The notes beneath the pieces are model-generated. The model searched no databases. It was not told where the DNA came from and worked only from the letters and a program-made list of their open reading frames with translations. DNA of 64,000 nt, from assembly GCA_024684055.1 (NCBI GenBank), contig JAIKXN010000239.1, positions 1-64,000 on the forward strand, written 5' to 3'. Numbering within the stretch: position 1 is the first letter of the stretch; the number at the start of each line of letters is the position of its first letter. The translations under genes and the position numbers were made by a program. Shown here piece after piece: positions 20,201 through 28,901 of the stretch. The DNA is from Lachnospiraceae bacterium. Its GTDB lineage: Bacteria; Bacillota; Clostridia; Lachnospirales; Lachnospiraceae.

Positions 20201-23200
20201 AAGCAGTAGAAGAAACCGAAGCCGAAGAAGAAACCGAAGAATTCGAAGAAGCAGCAGAAGAAGCAGAGGCTGAAGAAGAGATCGAAGAATTCGAAGAAGC
20301 AGCAGAAGAAACCGAAGCCGAAGAAGAAACCGAAGAATTTGAAGAAGCAGCAGAAGAAGCAGAGGCTGAAGAAGAAACTGAAGAATTCGAAGAAGCAGCA
20401 GAAGAAGCAGAAGTCGAAGAAGAAACCGAGGTCGAAGAAGAAACCGAAGAATTCGAAGAAGCGGCAGAAGAAGCAGAAGCTGAAGAAGAAATCGAAGATT
20501 CTGAAGAAGCGGATGAAGTAGAAAATGAATCAGTTAGCGGTTCTCACACAAAGACGATCAGCGGCATAGAGGCTCAGGAAATTCTTGAAAAATATTTGCT
20601 CAATGCAGATATACAAAACGTTGAGAAGAATTTCAATTTTGAGATCGCTGATACAGAGGAAGAAGCTGAAGAAGAAACAACAGATACTACTGAGGATAAA
20701 GAAGAAAAGGCTGAGGATAATACTGAAACTAATGAGACTGAGAATGAGGAAGAAATCAGTCTGCCCGGCGCAAGGACAAGCTTTTCCAGAAAATCTCACG
20801 GTATTATCGGCAATTCCGGTGCGTTTGGCAGAGCACAGGGCGGCGGCGTTAGAAAGAATATTAAGAATATGTTCGCCAAAGTTCTTAACTTCTCTGACAA
20901 GAGAAATGCAGAAGGAGTTAACGAGGCTGAAGTTGTTATTTCCAGAGAAAAAGTCAATGAGAATACAGATGCAGGTGCTGCACCCGTTACATTCTCGAAA
21001 GTTGAAACATTTGAACCTGATTTTGTTTCCGGAAAACCCAATCCTCACGAACGATATATTGATAAAGATGAGATTGAAAAATCATCAAATGCCGATTACA
21101 GCAAGTACAGTATTAATCCTTTTGATACTGTAATTTCCAGACCGGCTGAATTTGATAATGAAAATAAAGATCCCGATTCCGAAGAGTCCGGTATTGTTTT
21201 CGTGAAGAAATCCGAGTATTCAGGTGAAAAGAGAGAGAACAAGTACGAGGAATACGTTAAAAAGAATAACGGAGAATCAGAGCCTGAAGAGGCAAATGAA
21301 GAAGTAATCGAAGAAGTTGTCGAAGATACAGAAGAAGCAGTTTATGAAACTGAAAATGAAGTTGCAGAAGCAGTCGATGAAGAAACATCAGTAGAAACCG
21401 GTGAATTTGAGGAATCAGAGGCTGCTGAAGAAACGGAAGAGTTCGAAGAAACCGAAGAAGCTGAAGCAGAAGAATTAGCTGAAGAGTTCGAAGAAACCGA
21501 AGAAGCTGAAACTGAAGAATTAGTTGAAGAATTCGAAGAAACAGAAGAGGCCGAAACTGAAGAATTAGTTGAAGAATTCGAAGAAACAGAAGAAGCTGAA
21601 GTAGAAGAATTAGTTGAAGAATTAGCTGAAGAATTCGAAGAGACTGAAGAAGCTGAAGCCGAAGAAGAAGTCGAAGAATTCGAAGAGGCTGAAGAAGCCG
21701 AAGTTGAAGAAGAAGTCGAAGAATTCGAAGAGGCTGAAGAAGCTGAAGCCGAAGAAGAAACTGAAGAATTAGAAGAAGCTGAAGCTGAAGAAGAAGCAGA
21801 AGAATTCGAAGAGGTTGAAGAAGCCGAAGTTGAAGAAGAAGTCGAAGAATTCGAAGAGGCTGAAGAAGCTGAAGTTGAAGAAGAAACAGAAGGAACCGAA
21901 GAAACTGAAACAGAAGAAGTTTCAGAAGAGAATATTTCGTTTGAGGACGATGTAAGAAACGAAGAAGCGGAGGAAGAATCTGCAGAAGAAACATCATCCG
22001 ATGCAAAAGAAGATGCTGATGAATTTGCCAAATTCGAAGAAAATCTTGAAGAAGATTCACTTTCAAAGATTGATGAACAGGCAGCCAGCAGAGCTATTGT
22101 TAACAGATGGGGTGTTGGATTCCATGGAACAACAGACAGCCTGACAGAGCCGGCTGAACATGATGACAGAATAGTCAGAGGAACATCGAGCGCGCTTTTC
22201 GGAGACGGTTTTGCTTTAAGCAACGTTGGCAGAAAAGGTGCTATGGACCATGTTCTTGATGACCTTGACGGCGGCAAGGGATATACTTCTTCTCATATTT
22301 CAAACAATGAAATCAAGAAAGAAGATAATTCGTACAGTTCTGCTTCAAGAGGCGATAATGATAATTCTTATACGATTATTAAGGATTCAGGTTCTCAGTA
22401 CGACTATTCCAAGATCAAGAAAGAAAAGACGCCTGAAGAACTTGAGGATGAGATGTTTGCCGAACTCGAAAGAGAATACGGAGCAGTTGATCACAGCAAA
22501 CTTAATCCCAGAAAGAGCTTAAGATACAGAAATAAACCTGTACGTACTGAACAACCTGAAGAAAAGAAACAGGAAAATGTAATTATAAAAGATGCTCCTT
22601 CTTTCTATAATTCTTCAATTTCAGAAAGAAAAGAAGAATTTAAACCTGTTGAAGAAAAGAAAACAGAAGAAGCAAAAGAAGTTTCTGCCAATGAAGCAGT
22701 TGTAAAGGCTGATTTCACAAGTGAAGCAGAGAAAGTTTCCTTCAGTGAAACTGCAAGTCCAGACGAAATCTTAATTTCAAAAGAAGCTGCAAATGACATC
22801 GATAGTACGGTTGTCGATGAATTCGCTTCTGCAAGTGAAAGCATTGAAAATGAATCTGCTGCAACAGATACTTCATTTAAGGAAGAATTTGTAAGCGAGC
22901 CTTCGCAGGAAACAAGTGTCGATGAGGCAGCTGCTGATGATGAGAAGACAAAGCTTATCAAAGAATTATTCGGTGACGGTACGTCAAAAGCGGCTTTTGA
23001 AGCAAATGTTGATGAGTTTGAGACGACGGCTGAACATAAGGACAAAGACGGCTTTGTGGATGATAAATTATTTGAAAAATCCGATTTGAAGAATGATTCG
23101 ATCTCGCCCTCGCCTTCAATAAGCCAGACAGCAAAGAAACCTGTTTATTTAGGAAAAGAATATGATACTTCAATAGTGTTCAAGAACGCCAGAGTAATCA

Positions 23201-23562
23201 AGAGTACAAAGATTACAAGAAATGTTGAAGAACAGCCTAAGGAAGTAAAGAAAGAAGATAAACTTGAAAGAGTTTTCAGCGATAAACAGAAGGTGATTGC
23301 CGTAATCAGAAACGGTGAATATATTCCCGTTAAGGATGAAGAATCTGTAAAAAAGCCTGAAGCGGTAAAGGAAACCGTCCCTTCGGAATCGAGAAACAAA
23401 AAGAAAAGAAACAAAAAAGGCAAGAACAAAAAAGCAAACGGAGATTCATCGGAGGAAATAGTTTCGGCTCCCATTAGTGTTGTAATAGATGCAAGAGAAA
23501 CCACAGATATTACAAAACCTTTGGAGAGCCCTCAATCAAGAAAAAGAAATTATAAATATTGA
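17227..23562 (+). CDS. giant protein: N-terminal FAD/NAD(P)-dependent oxidoreductase (amine oxidase/protoporphyrinogen oxidase-like) with a very long Glu-rich repetitive C-terminal region
   Basis: N-terminal Rossmann 'KVIIIGAGPAGLTAGYDL...VGGLCARFENEENVLDAGGHMY' and 'YGKQLYSRFLEEYLNKIWGKEPSRIS'; C-terminal EEFEEAEEAEAEEE repeats; basic end 'KKKRNKKGKNKK'. Confidence 0.85.
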   Translation: MKKVIIIGAGPAGLTAGYDLLSKSSDYDVTIIEEASVVGGLCARFENEENVLDAGGHMYVSKNPEVKKFWNSILPAQGKPSKDDKILDRYVKIRNGGPDPDESDDVLLSREKNMRILKDNKYYDNPVYFNKDAIKNLGFATSIKSGFSQLGGNVFKQKQNNLEDYYISKYGKQLYSRFLEEYLNKIWGKEPSRISQEFGPISEKSLIAPIISMEKANRDAEKLPAPYANRYYYPKYGAYQLWENVADRFIEMGGSIHKNCKVTSLTVGQNKITSVKCCADGDEFVVHCDYVISSMPIRDLILGMEGVEGNICLAAENLSYRGMVGVCVELSEINWKNDNPELKTIGDITADSVVYISNPNVKVSRIQVYNNFSPYMIRNENHYYLGMNYYCNEGDYYWSMSNRDWKQAIVKDLLKLGIIPSEDCLIGYNKVKYSKAFPAYYDGYDNLNFIKKFLNGFGNLYCVGRNGQHRFSSIDEVMRTSFEAVNNILNNVASKDNVWNINDVSEADSDKSYNSALLSGEGEYRGNGVPVQKKIENKDSENSGDYVPARRMRRPMMTPIKKAEPKEEFSEPVILNDSVVIAARPGKTIPITVDETPEVNPVTGSALYSSGNNSSYVQEVAKAPVVFEDESENATFENTESVYEGEQVSFENEENAAFEENTEAVYETETQEEFVSYDADAVSFEEEVSEEAAAEDETEEFEDAVEETEAEGYIEEFEETEEAEAEEENEEFEEVAEEAEAEEEFAEYETESEDNTEYDEEVEESAEEFAEDSAETEEFIEETEEAAEYEIESEDNAEYEEEVEESADEFETVDEETEEENSEASNEDFADEFSSLEEEVQEESFDESVINANAVPESEEAVEETDEVSEEVKDDKAVAGAADSYPEENYVDGYPVFDIEAFEREMEAEKLKRQKAKEEALKAAEAEKEISEETAADIAEEEIETEIPAEAETEEVAEEQEYEEVGFEETEAEQADEEIDEAVEEETEEFEEAVEETEAEEETEEFEEAAEEAEAEEEIEEFEEAAEETEAEEETEEFEEAAEEAEAEEETEEFEEAAEEAEVEEETEVEEETEEFEEAAEEAEAEEEIEDSEEADEVENESVSGSHTKTISGIEAQEILEKYLLNADIQNVEKNFNFEIADTEEEAEEETTDTTEDKEEKAEDNTETNETENEEEISLPGARTSFSRKSHGIIGNSGAFGRAQGGGVRKNIKNMFAKVLNFSDKRNAEGVNEAEVVISREKVNENTDAGAAPVTFSKVETFEPDFVSGKPNPHERYIDKDEIEKSSNADYSKYSINPFDTVISRPAEFDNENKDPDSEESGIVFVKKSEYSGEKRENKYEEYVKKNNGESEPEEANEEVIEEVVEDTEEAVYETENEVAEAVDEETSVETGEFEESEAAEETEEFEETEEAEAEELAEEFEETEEAETEELVEEFEETEEAETEELVEEFEETEEAEVEELVEELAEEFEETEEAEAEEEVEEFEEAEEAEVEEEVEEFEEAEEAEAEEETEELEEAEAEEEAEEFEEVEEAEVEEEVEEFEEAEEAEVEEETEGTEETETEEVSEENISFEDDVRNEEAEEESAEETSSDAKEDADEFAKFEENLEEDSLSKIDEQAASRAIVNRWGVGFHGTTDSLTEPAEHDDRIVRGTSSALFGDGFALSNVGRKGAMDHVLDDLDGGKGYTSSHISNNEIKKEDNSYSSASRGDNDNSYTIIKDSGSQYDYSKIKKEKTPEELEDEMFAELEREYGAVDHSKLNPRKSLRYRNKPVRTEQPEEKKQENVIIKDAPSFYNSSISERKEEFKPVEEKKTEEAKEVSANEAVVKADFTSEAEKVSFSETASPDEILISKEAANDIDSTVVDEFASASESIENESAATDTSFKEEFVSEPSQETSVDEAAADDEKTKLIKELFGDGTSKAAFEANVDEFETTAEHKDKDGFVDDKLFEKSDLKNDSISPSPSISQTAKKPVYLGKEYDTSIVFKNARVIKSTKITRNVEEQPKEVKKEDKLERVFSDKQKVIAVIRNGEYIPVKDEESVKKPEAVKETVPSESRNKKKRNKKGKNKKANGDSSEEIVSAPISVVIDARETTDITKPLESPQSRKRNYKY
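19300..21960 (+). repeat. degenerate Glu/Ala-rich coding repeats (polypurine, GAA-rich)
   Basis: Repeated 'gaagaattcgaagaagcagcagaagaagcagaggctgaagaag'-type units in several blocks. Confidence 0.85.
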
Positions 23563-23703
23563 TCATTTTAGACAATATGATTGAAAATATAATTTTTTGT
23601 TGACAAATTTCACAAATTGCGGATAATATAACAATGTATGTATACATTAAATCGTCCGTGTCCGGCTTTAATGTTCAAGATTATTAAAATGGAGGTGTAG
23701 GTC

Positions 23704-23967
23704 TTGGCTAATATCAAATCTGCAAAGAAGAGAATTGAAGTATCTGCAAGAAATGCTGAGAGAAATAAAGCTATCCGTTCAGGCGTTAAGACAGCTGTAA
23801 AGAAAGTTTACGCTGCAATCGATTCTAACGACAAGGAAGCTGCTAAAGCTGCATTAATCAATGCAACCAGCGTTATCGAGAAAGCTACAAGCAAGGGCGT
23901 TTATCATAAGAATTACGCTTCAAGAAAAGTTTCTCGTCTTTCTCTTGCTGTTAATAAAATGGACTAA
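23704..23967 (+). CDS. rpsT: 30S ribosomal protein S20
   Basis: 'MANIKSAKKRIEVSARNAERNKAIRSGVKTAVKKV'; TTG start after ggaggtg. Confidence 0.96.
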   Translation: MANIKSAKKRIEVSARNAERNKAIRSGVKTAVKKVYAAIDSNDKEAAKAALINATSVIEKATSKGVYHKNYASRKVSRLSLAVNKMD

Positions 23968-23991
23968 TCTTAATATTAAATTGGAATTTTT

Positions 23992-24028
23992 AAAACTCTT
24001 CCATACCGTCATGTGGAAGAGTTTTTTA
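23992..24028 (+). terminator. intrinsic terminator after rpsT
   Basis: aaaactcttcca-taccgtcatg-tggaagagtttttt. Confidence 0.85.
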
Positions 24029-24039
24029 TAGGAAAGAAA

Positions 24040-25851
24040 ATGATCGATCAGAGCAAAATCAGAAATTTTTGTATAGTTGCACATATAGACCACGGTAAAT
24101 CTACTCTTGCCGACAGAATCATTGAGAGCACAGGTCTTCTTACCAGCAGAGAAATGCAGGCTCAGGTTCTTGATAATATGGATCTTGAACGTGAGAGAGG
24201 GATTACGATCAAATCCCAGGCTGTCCGTACGATTTATAAAGCGAAAGATGGCAATGAGTATATATTCAATCTTATTGATACTCCCGGCCATGTGGATTTT
24301 AATTATGAAGTCAGCAGATCTCTTGCTGCCTGTGACGGTGCGATTCTTGTCGTAGATGCCGCACAGGGTATAGAAGCACAGACGCTTGCAAATGTTTATC
24401 TTGCTCTTGATCACAATCTCGATGTATTTCCTGTTATCAATAAAATCGATCTGCCGTCTGCTGAACCGCAGAGGGTAATAGATGAAATAGAAGACGTTAT
24501 CGGTCTTGAAGCTCAGGATGCTCCTCTGATATCCGCCAAAAACGGTATCGGTATTGATGAAGTCCTTGAGGCTATCGTTCATAAAATACCTGCTCCGAAG
24601 GGCAATCCCGATGCTCCTTTAAAAGCGCTTATTTTTGATTCTTTATATGATTCATATAAAGGCGTTATTGTTTTCTGCAGAATGATGGAAGGCAGAATCA
24701 CTAAAGGTACTCAGGTACTTATGATGGCTACCAAAGCAACATGTGAAGTAGTTGAGGTTGGTTATTTTGGTGCCGGACAGTTTATCCCCTGTGATGAACT
24801 TACCGCCGGTATGGTAGGTTATTTTACAGCTTCCATCAAAAATGTAAGGGACACAGCAGTCGGAGATACGGTTACTGAATTAAAAAGACCCTGTGATGAG
24901 CCCTGTCCCGGATACAAGAAAGTTCATTCCATGGTATACTGCGGTGTTTACCCTGCAGATGGTGCCAAGTATCCTGATTTAAGAGATGCTTTGGAAAAGC
25001 TTCAGTTAAACGATGCTTCTTTGAATTATGAACCGGAAACATCGATTGCACTCGGATTCGGATTCAGATGCGGATTCCTCGGACTCCTTCATCTTGAAAT
25101 CATTCAGGAAAGACTTGAAAGAGAATATAATCTCGATCTTGTAACAACGGCACCGGGTGTAGTTTATCACGTACATACGACTGCAGGAGAGATGATTGAA
25201 CTTACCAATCCTTCGAATCTTCCGGATGCTTCATTGATAGATTATATGGAAGAACCGATTGTTTCTGCCGAGATTATGGTCACAACAGAATTTATCGGTT
25301 CGATCATGGAACTCTGCCAGGAAAGACGAGGCAGATATCTTGGCATGGAATATATGGAAGAAACCAGAGCGCTTCTTAAATATGAACTGCCTCTTAATGA
25401 GATTATTTACGATTTCTTCGATGCTCTTAAGAGCCGCTCGAAGGGATATGCTTCATTTGATTATGATTTAAAAGGATACGAACAGTCGGAGCTTGTAAAA
25501 CTTGATATTCTTGTAAATCATGAAGAAGTGGATGCTTTATCTTTCATAGTTCACAAAGATACGGCTTATGAACGCGGACGTAAGATGTGTGAGAAATTAA
25601 AAGATGAAATTCCCAGACACCTTTTTGAGATTCCCATTCAGGCGGCTGTAGGCGGAAAGATCATTGCCAGAGAAACCGTAAGAGCCATGAGAAAAGACGT
25701 TCTTGCAAAATGTTACGGCGGCGATATTACACGTAAGAAGAAACTTCTTGAAAAGCAGAAAGAAGGTAAAAAACGTATGCGTCAGGTCGGAAATGTTGAA
25801 ATTCCGCAGGCAGCTTTCATGTCAGTTCTTAAACTTGATGATAAAAACTGA
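24040..25851 (+). CDS. lepA: elongation factor 4 (LepA)
   Basis: '[23 protein letters not shown]', '[31 protein letters not shown]'. The track start at 24013 lies in the rpsT terminator; start reassigned to 24040. Confidence 0.97.
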   Translation: MIDQSKIRNFCIVAHIDHGKSTLADRIIESTGLLTSREMQAQVLDNMDLERERGITIKSQAVRTIYKAKDGNEYIFNLIDTPGHVDFNYEVSRSLAACDGAILVVDAAQGIEAQTLANVYLALDHNLDVFPVINKIDLPSAEPQRVIDEIEDVIGLEAQDAPLISAKNGIGIDEVLEAIVHKIPAPKGNPDAPLKALIFDSLYDSYKGVIVFCRMMEGRITKGTQVLMMATKATCEVVEVGYFGAGQFIPCDELTAGMVGYFTASIKNVRDTAVGDTVTELKRPCDEPCPGYKKVHSMVYCGVYPADGAKYPDLRDALEKLQLNDASLNYEPETSIALGFGFRCGFLGLLHLEIIQERLEREYNLDLVTTAPGVVYHVHTTAGEMIELTNPSNLPDASLIDYMEEPIVSAEIMVTTEFIGSIMELCQERRGRYLGMEYMEETRALLKYELPLNEIIYDFFDALKSRSKGYASFDYDLKGYEQSELVKLDILVNHEEVDALSFIVHKDTAYERGRKMCEKLKDEIPRHLFEIPIQAAVGGKIIARETVRAMRKDVLAKCYGGDITRKKKLLEKQKEGKKRMRQVGNVEIPQAAFMSVLKLDDKN

Positions 25852-25963
25852 TAACCCGATTTTTATAAAAAGTATTTCATTTGAAAAAAGATTTACTCTT
25901 TGTGTCTGAGTTCCTCTTTTTTTAAGAAAGATATAAAAGTCAGATTGTTTTAAAAGGATTTAG

Positions 25964-27361
25964 ATGAACGATAATAATCTTGGTATATATATTCATATTC
26001 CTTTTTGTGTAAAAAAGTGCAATTACTGTGACTTTAATTCTGCTTCTTTTTCAGATGAAATCAAAAACAGATATATAGATGCTTTATGTGAAGAAATAAA
26101 ATTCAGATCCGTATGTTTTTCTGACAGAAAAATTGACACGGTATTTATGGGCGGAGGTACGCCGAGTATTCTTTTACCCGAACAGACGGGCAGGATATTC
26201 GACTGTCTTCGTTCTTTTTTTGATATTAAAGATAATGCGGAAATAACAATCGAAACGAATCCCGGCACGCTTGATAAGGACAAACTAAAAGCTTACAGAT
26301 CTTTCGGAGTAAATCGTCTGAGTATGGGGTTGCAGTCATTTAATGATAATGAACTGAAAGTTCTCGGAAGGATTCATAACGAAAAAGATTTTCTTGATTC
26401 ATTTAACAATGCAAGAGAAGAAGGGTTCAAAAATATTAACGTCGATCTGATGAGCGCAATTCCTCTTCAGACCTTATCTTCATTCGAATCGAATCTTTTA
26501 AAGATTAAAAAACTTTCGCCCGAACATGTTTCGATCTATTCGCTTATCATAGAAGAAAACACTCCCTTTTATGATATGAAACTTGATCTGCCGACTGAAG
26601 AAGATGAGCGGGAAATGGTTCATATGATACCCGACGTACTTACGGGTTATTCTCAGTATGAAATATCCAACTATGCAAAAAAGGGTTATGAATGCAGACA
26701 CAATATTAAATACTGGAAGAGAGATGAATATCTTGGATTTGGATTATCTTCGGCCTCATTGATTAAAGATGGATGTTTTGGAAGCAAAGATTTAAATTTT
26801 TTATTTTCGCATATAACTGCAAATTCAAAAATTAAAGCTGTAAATACAGATATTTTTGATGCTGATTCATATAATAATGATACAGATGAAAATAATAAAA
26901 CAGTAAATGGACATAATAAAACGGCAAATGGAAATAATAAAACAGCAAGCGGACATAATAAAACAACAAATGGAAATAATAAAACAGCAAACGAGGATAA
27001 TGAATACAGATTTAAGAATATTCCGGATATAAATAAATACATGGACTTTTATTTGAATGAAAAGATAAATGATTCATCGAAAGATGAGTTTTATTTGAAA
27101 AAATCAGAAATATTCGAAGAATATGAGGTGTTAAAACAAGAAGATAAAATTTCCGAATACATTATTCTCGGACTCAGAATGAATGAAGGAATAAACCTGG
27201 CTGAGTTTGAAAAACTATTCGGGAAAAGTATTTTTGAAATATATCAAAATGTAATTAACAAGCATGAAAATGAAGGGCTCTTATACATTGATGAAAGAAA
27301 TATGAAACTCACTGAAAAGGGACGCGATCTTGCAAATTATGTTTGGAGTGATTTTATTTGA
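25964..27361 (+). CDS. hemW: HemW-like radical SAM protein with an internal repeat insertion
   Basis: 'GIYIHIPFCVKKCNYCDFNS', 'MGGGTPSIL', 'SMGLQSFND', 'IILGLRMNEGINL'; NKTxNG(H/N) repeats inserted in the C-terminal half. Confidence 0.9.
   Translation: MNDNNLGIYIHIPFCVKKCNYCDFNSASFSDEIKNRYIDALCEEIKFRSVCFSDRKIDTVFMGGGTPSILLPEQTGRIFDCLRSFFDIKDNAEITIETNPGTLDKDKLKAYRSFGVNRLSMGLQSFNDNELKVLGRIHNEKDFLDSFNNAREEGFKNINVDLMSAIPLQTLSSFESNLLKIKKLSPEHVSIYSLIIEENTPFYDMKLDLPTEEDEREMVHMIPDVLTGYSQYEISNYAKKGYECRHNIKYWKRDEYLGFGLSSASLIKDGCFGSKDLNFLFSHITANSKIKAVNTDIFDADSYNNDTDENNKTVNGHNKTANGNNKTASGHNKTTNGNNKTANEDNEYRFKNIPDINKYMDFYLNEKINDSSKDEFYLKKSEIFEEYEVLKQEDKISEYIILGLRMNEGINLAEFEKLFGKSIFEIYQNVINKHENEGLLYIDERNMKLTEKGRDLANYVWSDFI
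26894..26998 (+). repeat. five 21-bp coding repeats (NKTxNG[HN]) in hemW
   Basis: NKTVNGH-NKTANGN-NKTASGH-NKTTNGN-NKTANED. Confidence 0.9.
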
Positions 27362-27499
27362 TCAAAAAAATATGAAATGTTATGTATATTGCCTTTTGTT
27401 TGGCATATATTACTTGAAAGATTCGATATAAAAAGGTATAATAAATAAGTCGCGGTATACCCGTGAAAAATATAATGTTACGAAAAGGGGACATTAGTT

Positions 27500-28579
27500 A
27501 TGGTAAGAATTGAAGAAGTTTTACAGGTTGCTATGGATTCAAGAGCGTCGGATATTCATTTAACTGCCGGTCTTCCTCCTAAGATGCGTGTTAACGGACA
27601 CCTTCTTAACATGGACTTTCCTGTGCTTAAACCTGAGGATACTTTGGATATTGTCGGACAGATTATGACGGAACATCAGAAACAGATGTTTGAAGAGAGA
27701 GGGGAACTCGATATGTCATTCGCGGTAACAAACCTTGGCCGTTACCGTGTAAATGCATTCCGTCAGCGTGGTTCTGTAGCTATGGCGCTTCGTGCCGTTA
27801 ATACAGTAATTCCTACTCCCGCACAGTTGGGTGTGCCCAACGCGGTTGTTGATCTTTATAACAGAAAGAGAGGACTTGTCCTTGTTACCGGACCTACAGG
27901 TTCAGGTAAATCCACAACGCTTGCTTCAATTATCGATAAAGCTAACAATAATCGTGATGCACATATTATTACACTGGAAGACCCTATCGAATACTTACAC
28001 TTACATAAAGTAGCGATGGTTAACCAGAGAGAAGTCGGATTCGATACAATGAGTTATGCAAATGCCTTAAGAGCTGCACTTCGAGAAGATCCCGATATCA
28101 TCCTCGTAGGTGAAATGCGTGACTACGAAACAATTTCCGTAGCCGTAACCGCAGCCGAAACAGGTCACCTTGTATTGTCAACACTCCATACAATCGGTGC
28201 TGCTTCAACCATTGACCGTATTATCGACGTTTTCCCGCCTCATCAGCAGCAGCAGATCAGAGTACAGCTTGCTAACGTTCTTGAAGCGGTTATTTCACAG
28301 CAGCTTATTCCTACAGCAGATGGACGTTCCCGTGTTGCAGCTTTCGAAGTAATGCTTGGTAACCATGCTGTAAGAAACCTTATTCGTGAAGGTAAATCAC
28401 ACCAGTTACAGTCTGTAATGCAGACAAACAGAAAGATGGGTATGATTACAATGGATGAAGCTTTAACACAGCTTTATCTCGAAGGCAAGATTGACCAGGA
28501 AATGGTTGTTCAGTTCGCACAGGATCCTGTCGGAATGATTCAGAAACTTGGTCTCAAAGGTGTTCAGGCACCGCTTTAA
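27500..28579 (+). CDS. pilT: PilT-family type IV pilus retraction ATPase
   Basis: 'ASDIHLTAGLPPKMRVNG', Walker A 'GPTGSGKSTTLAS', 'ITLEDPIEYLH', 'LREDPDIILVGEMRDYETISVAVTAAETGHLVLSTLHT'. Confidence 0.94.
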   Translation: MVRIEEVLQVAMDSRASDIHLTAGLPPKMRVNGHLLNMDFPVLKPEDTLDIVGQIMTEHQKQMFEERGELDMSFAVTNLGRYRVNAFRQRGSVAMALRAVNTVIPTPAQLGVPNAVVDLYNRKRGLVLVTGPTGSGKSTTLASIIDKANNNRDAHIITLEDPIEYLHLHKVAMVNQREVGFDTMSYANALRAALREDPDIILVGEMRDYETISVAVTAAETGHLVLSTLHTIGAASTIDRIIDVFPPHQQQQIRVQLANVLEAVISQQLIPTADGRSRVAAFEVMLGNHAVRNLIREGKSHQLQSVMQTNRKMGMITMDEALTQLYLEGKIDQEMVVQFAQDPVGMIQKLGLKGVQAPL

Positions 28580-28588
28580 TTAAGCATT

Positions 28589-28623
28589 TTTTCGGGCGGA
28601 TTTCTTATCCGCCCGAACTTTTA
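28589..28623 (+). terminator. hairpin terminator after pilT
   Basis: ttcgggcgga-tttctta-tccgcccgaa; the T-tract is weak. Confidence 0.65.
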
Positions 28624-28901
28624 AATAATCTTTTCCGAAACACATTCGTTTATTTTTCTTAAAAGTTTCTTTACATAAAATATTTCATATTTCCTAAAAA
28701 ATCTTAAAAATATTCATTTTATTTAGTATTTATAAAAGTATTTTTTGTTTCATTTTAGTATTCTTAAAATTATTCTTATTATTTCATTTACTATTCTTAT
28801 TAGTATTTATCTTGGATCAATAGTTTTCAAAGTTTTTCTTAAATAAGTTTTCCTAAAATTTATCGGGTCTTTTTGTTGTGTGAATTTAAAAAGGGGGTAT
28901 T

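Noticed and set aside
21257-22277. Long minus-strand ORFs (269 and 311 aa; Leu- or Ser-rich)
   Set aside because: Antisense shadows of the Glu-codon repeats; single-residue composition and no start/SD support.
17227-23562. Mobile element or phage tail-fibre explanation for the giant gene
   Set aside because: Flanked by DUF1836 and rpsT with no integrase, transposase or phage gene; N-domain is an oxidoreductase.
23920-24582. Minus-strand 220-aa ORF over rpsT/lepA
   Set aside because: Fully opposite well-conserved lepA; no recognisable domain.
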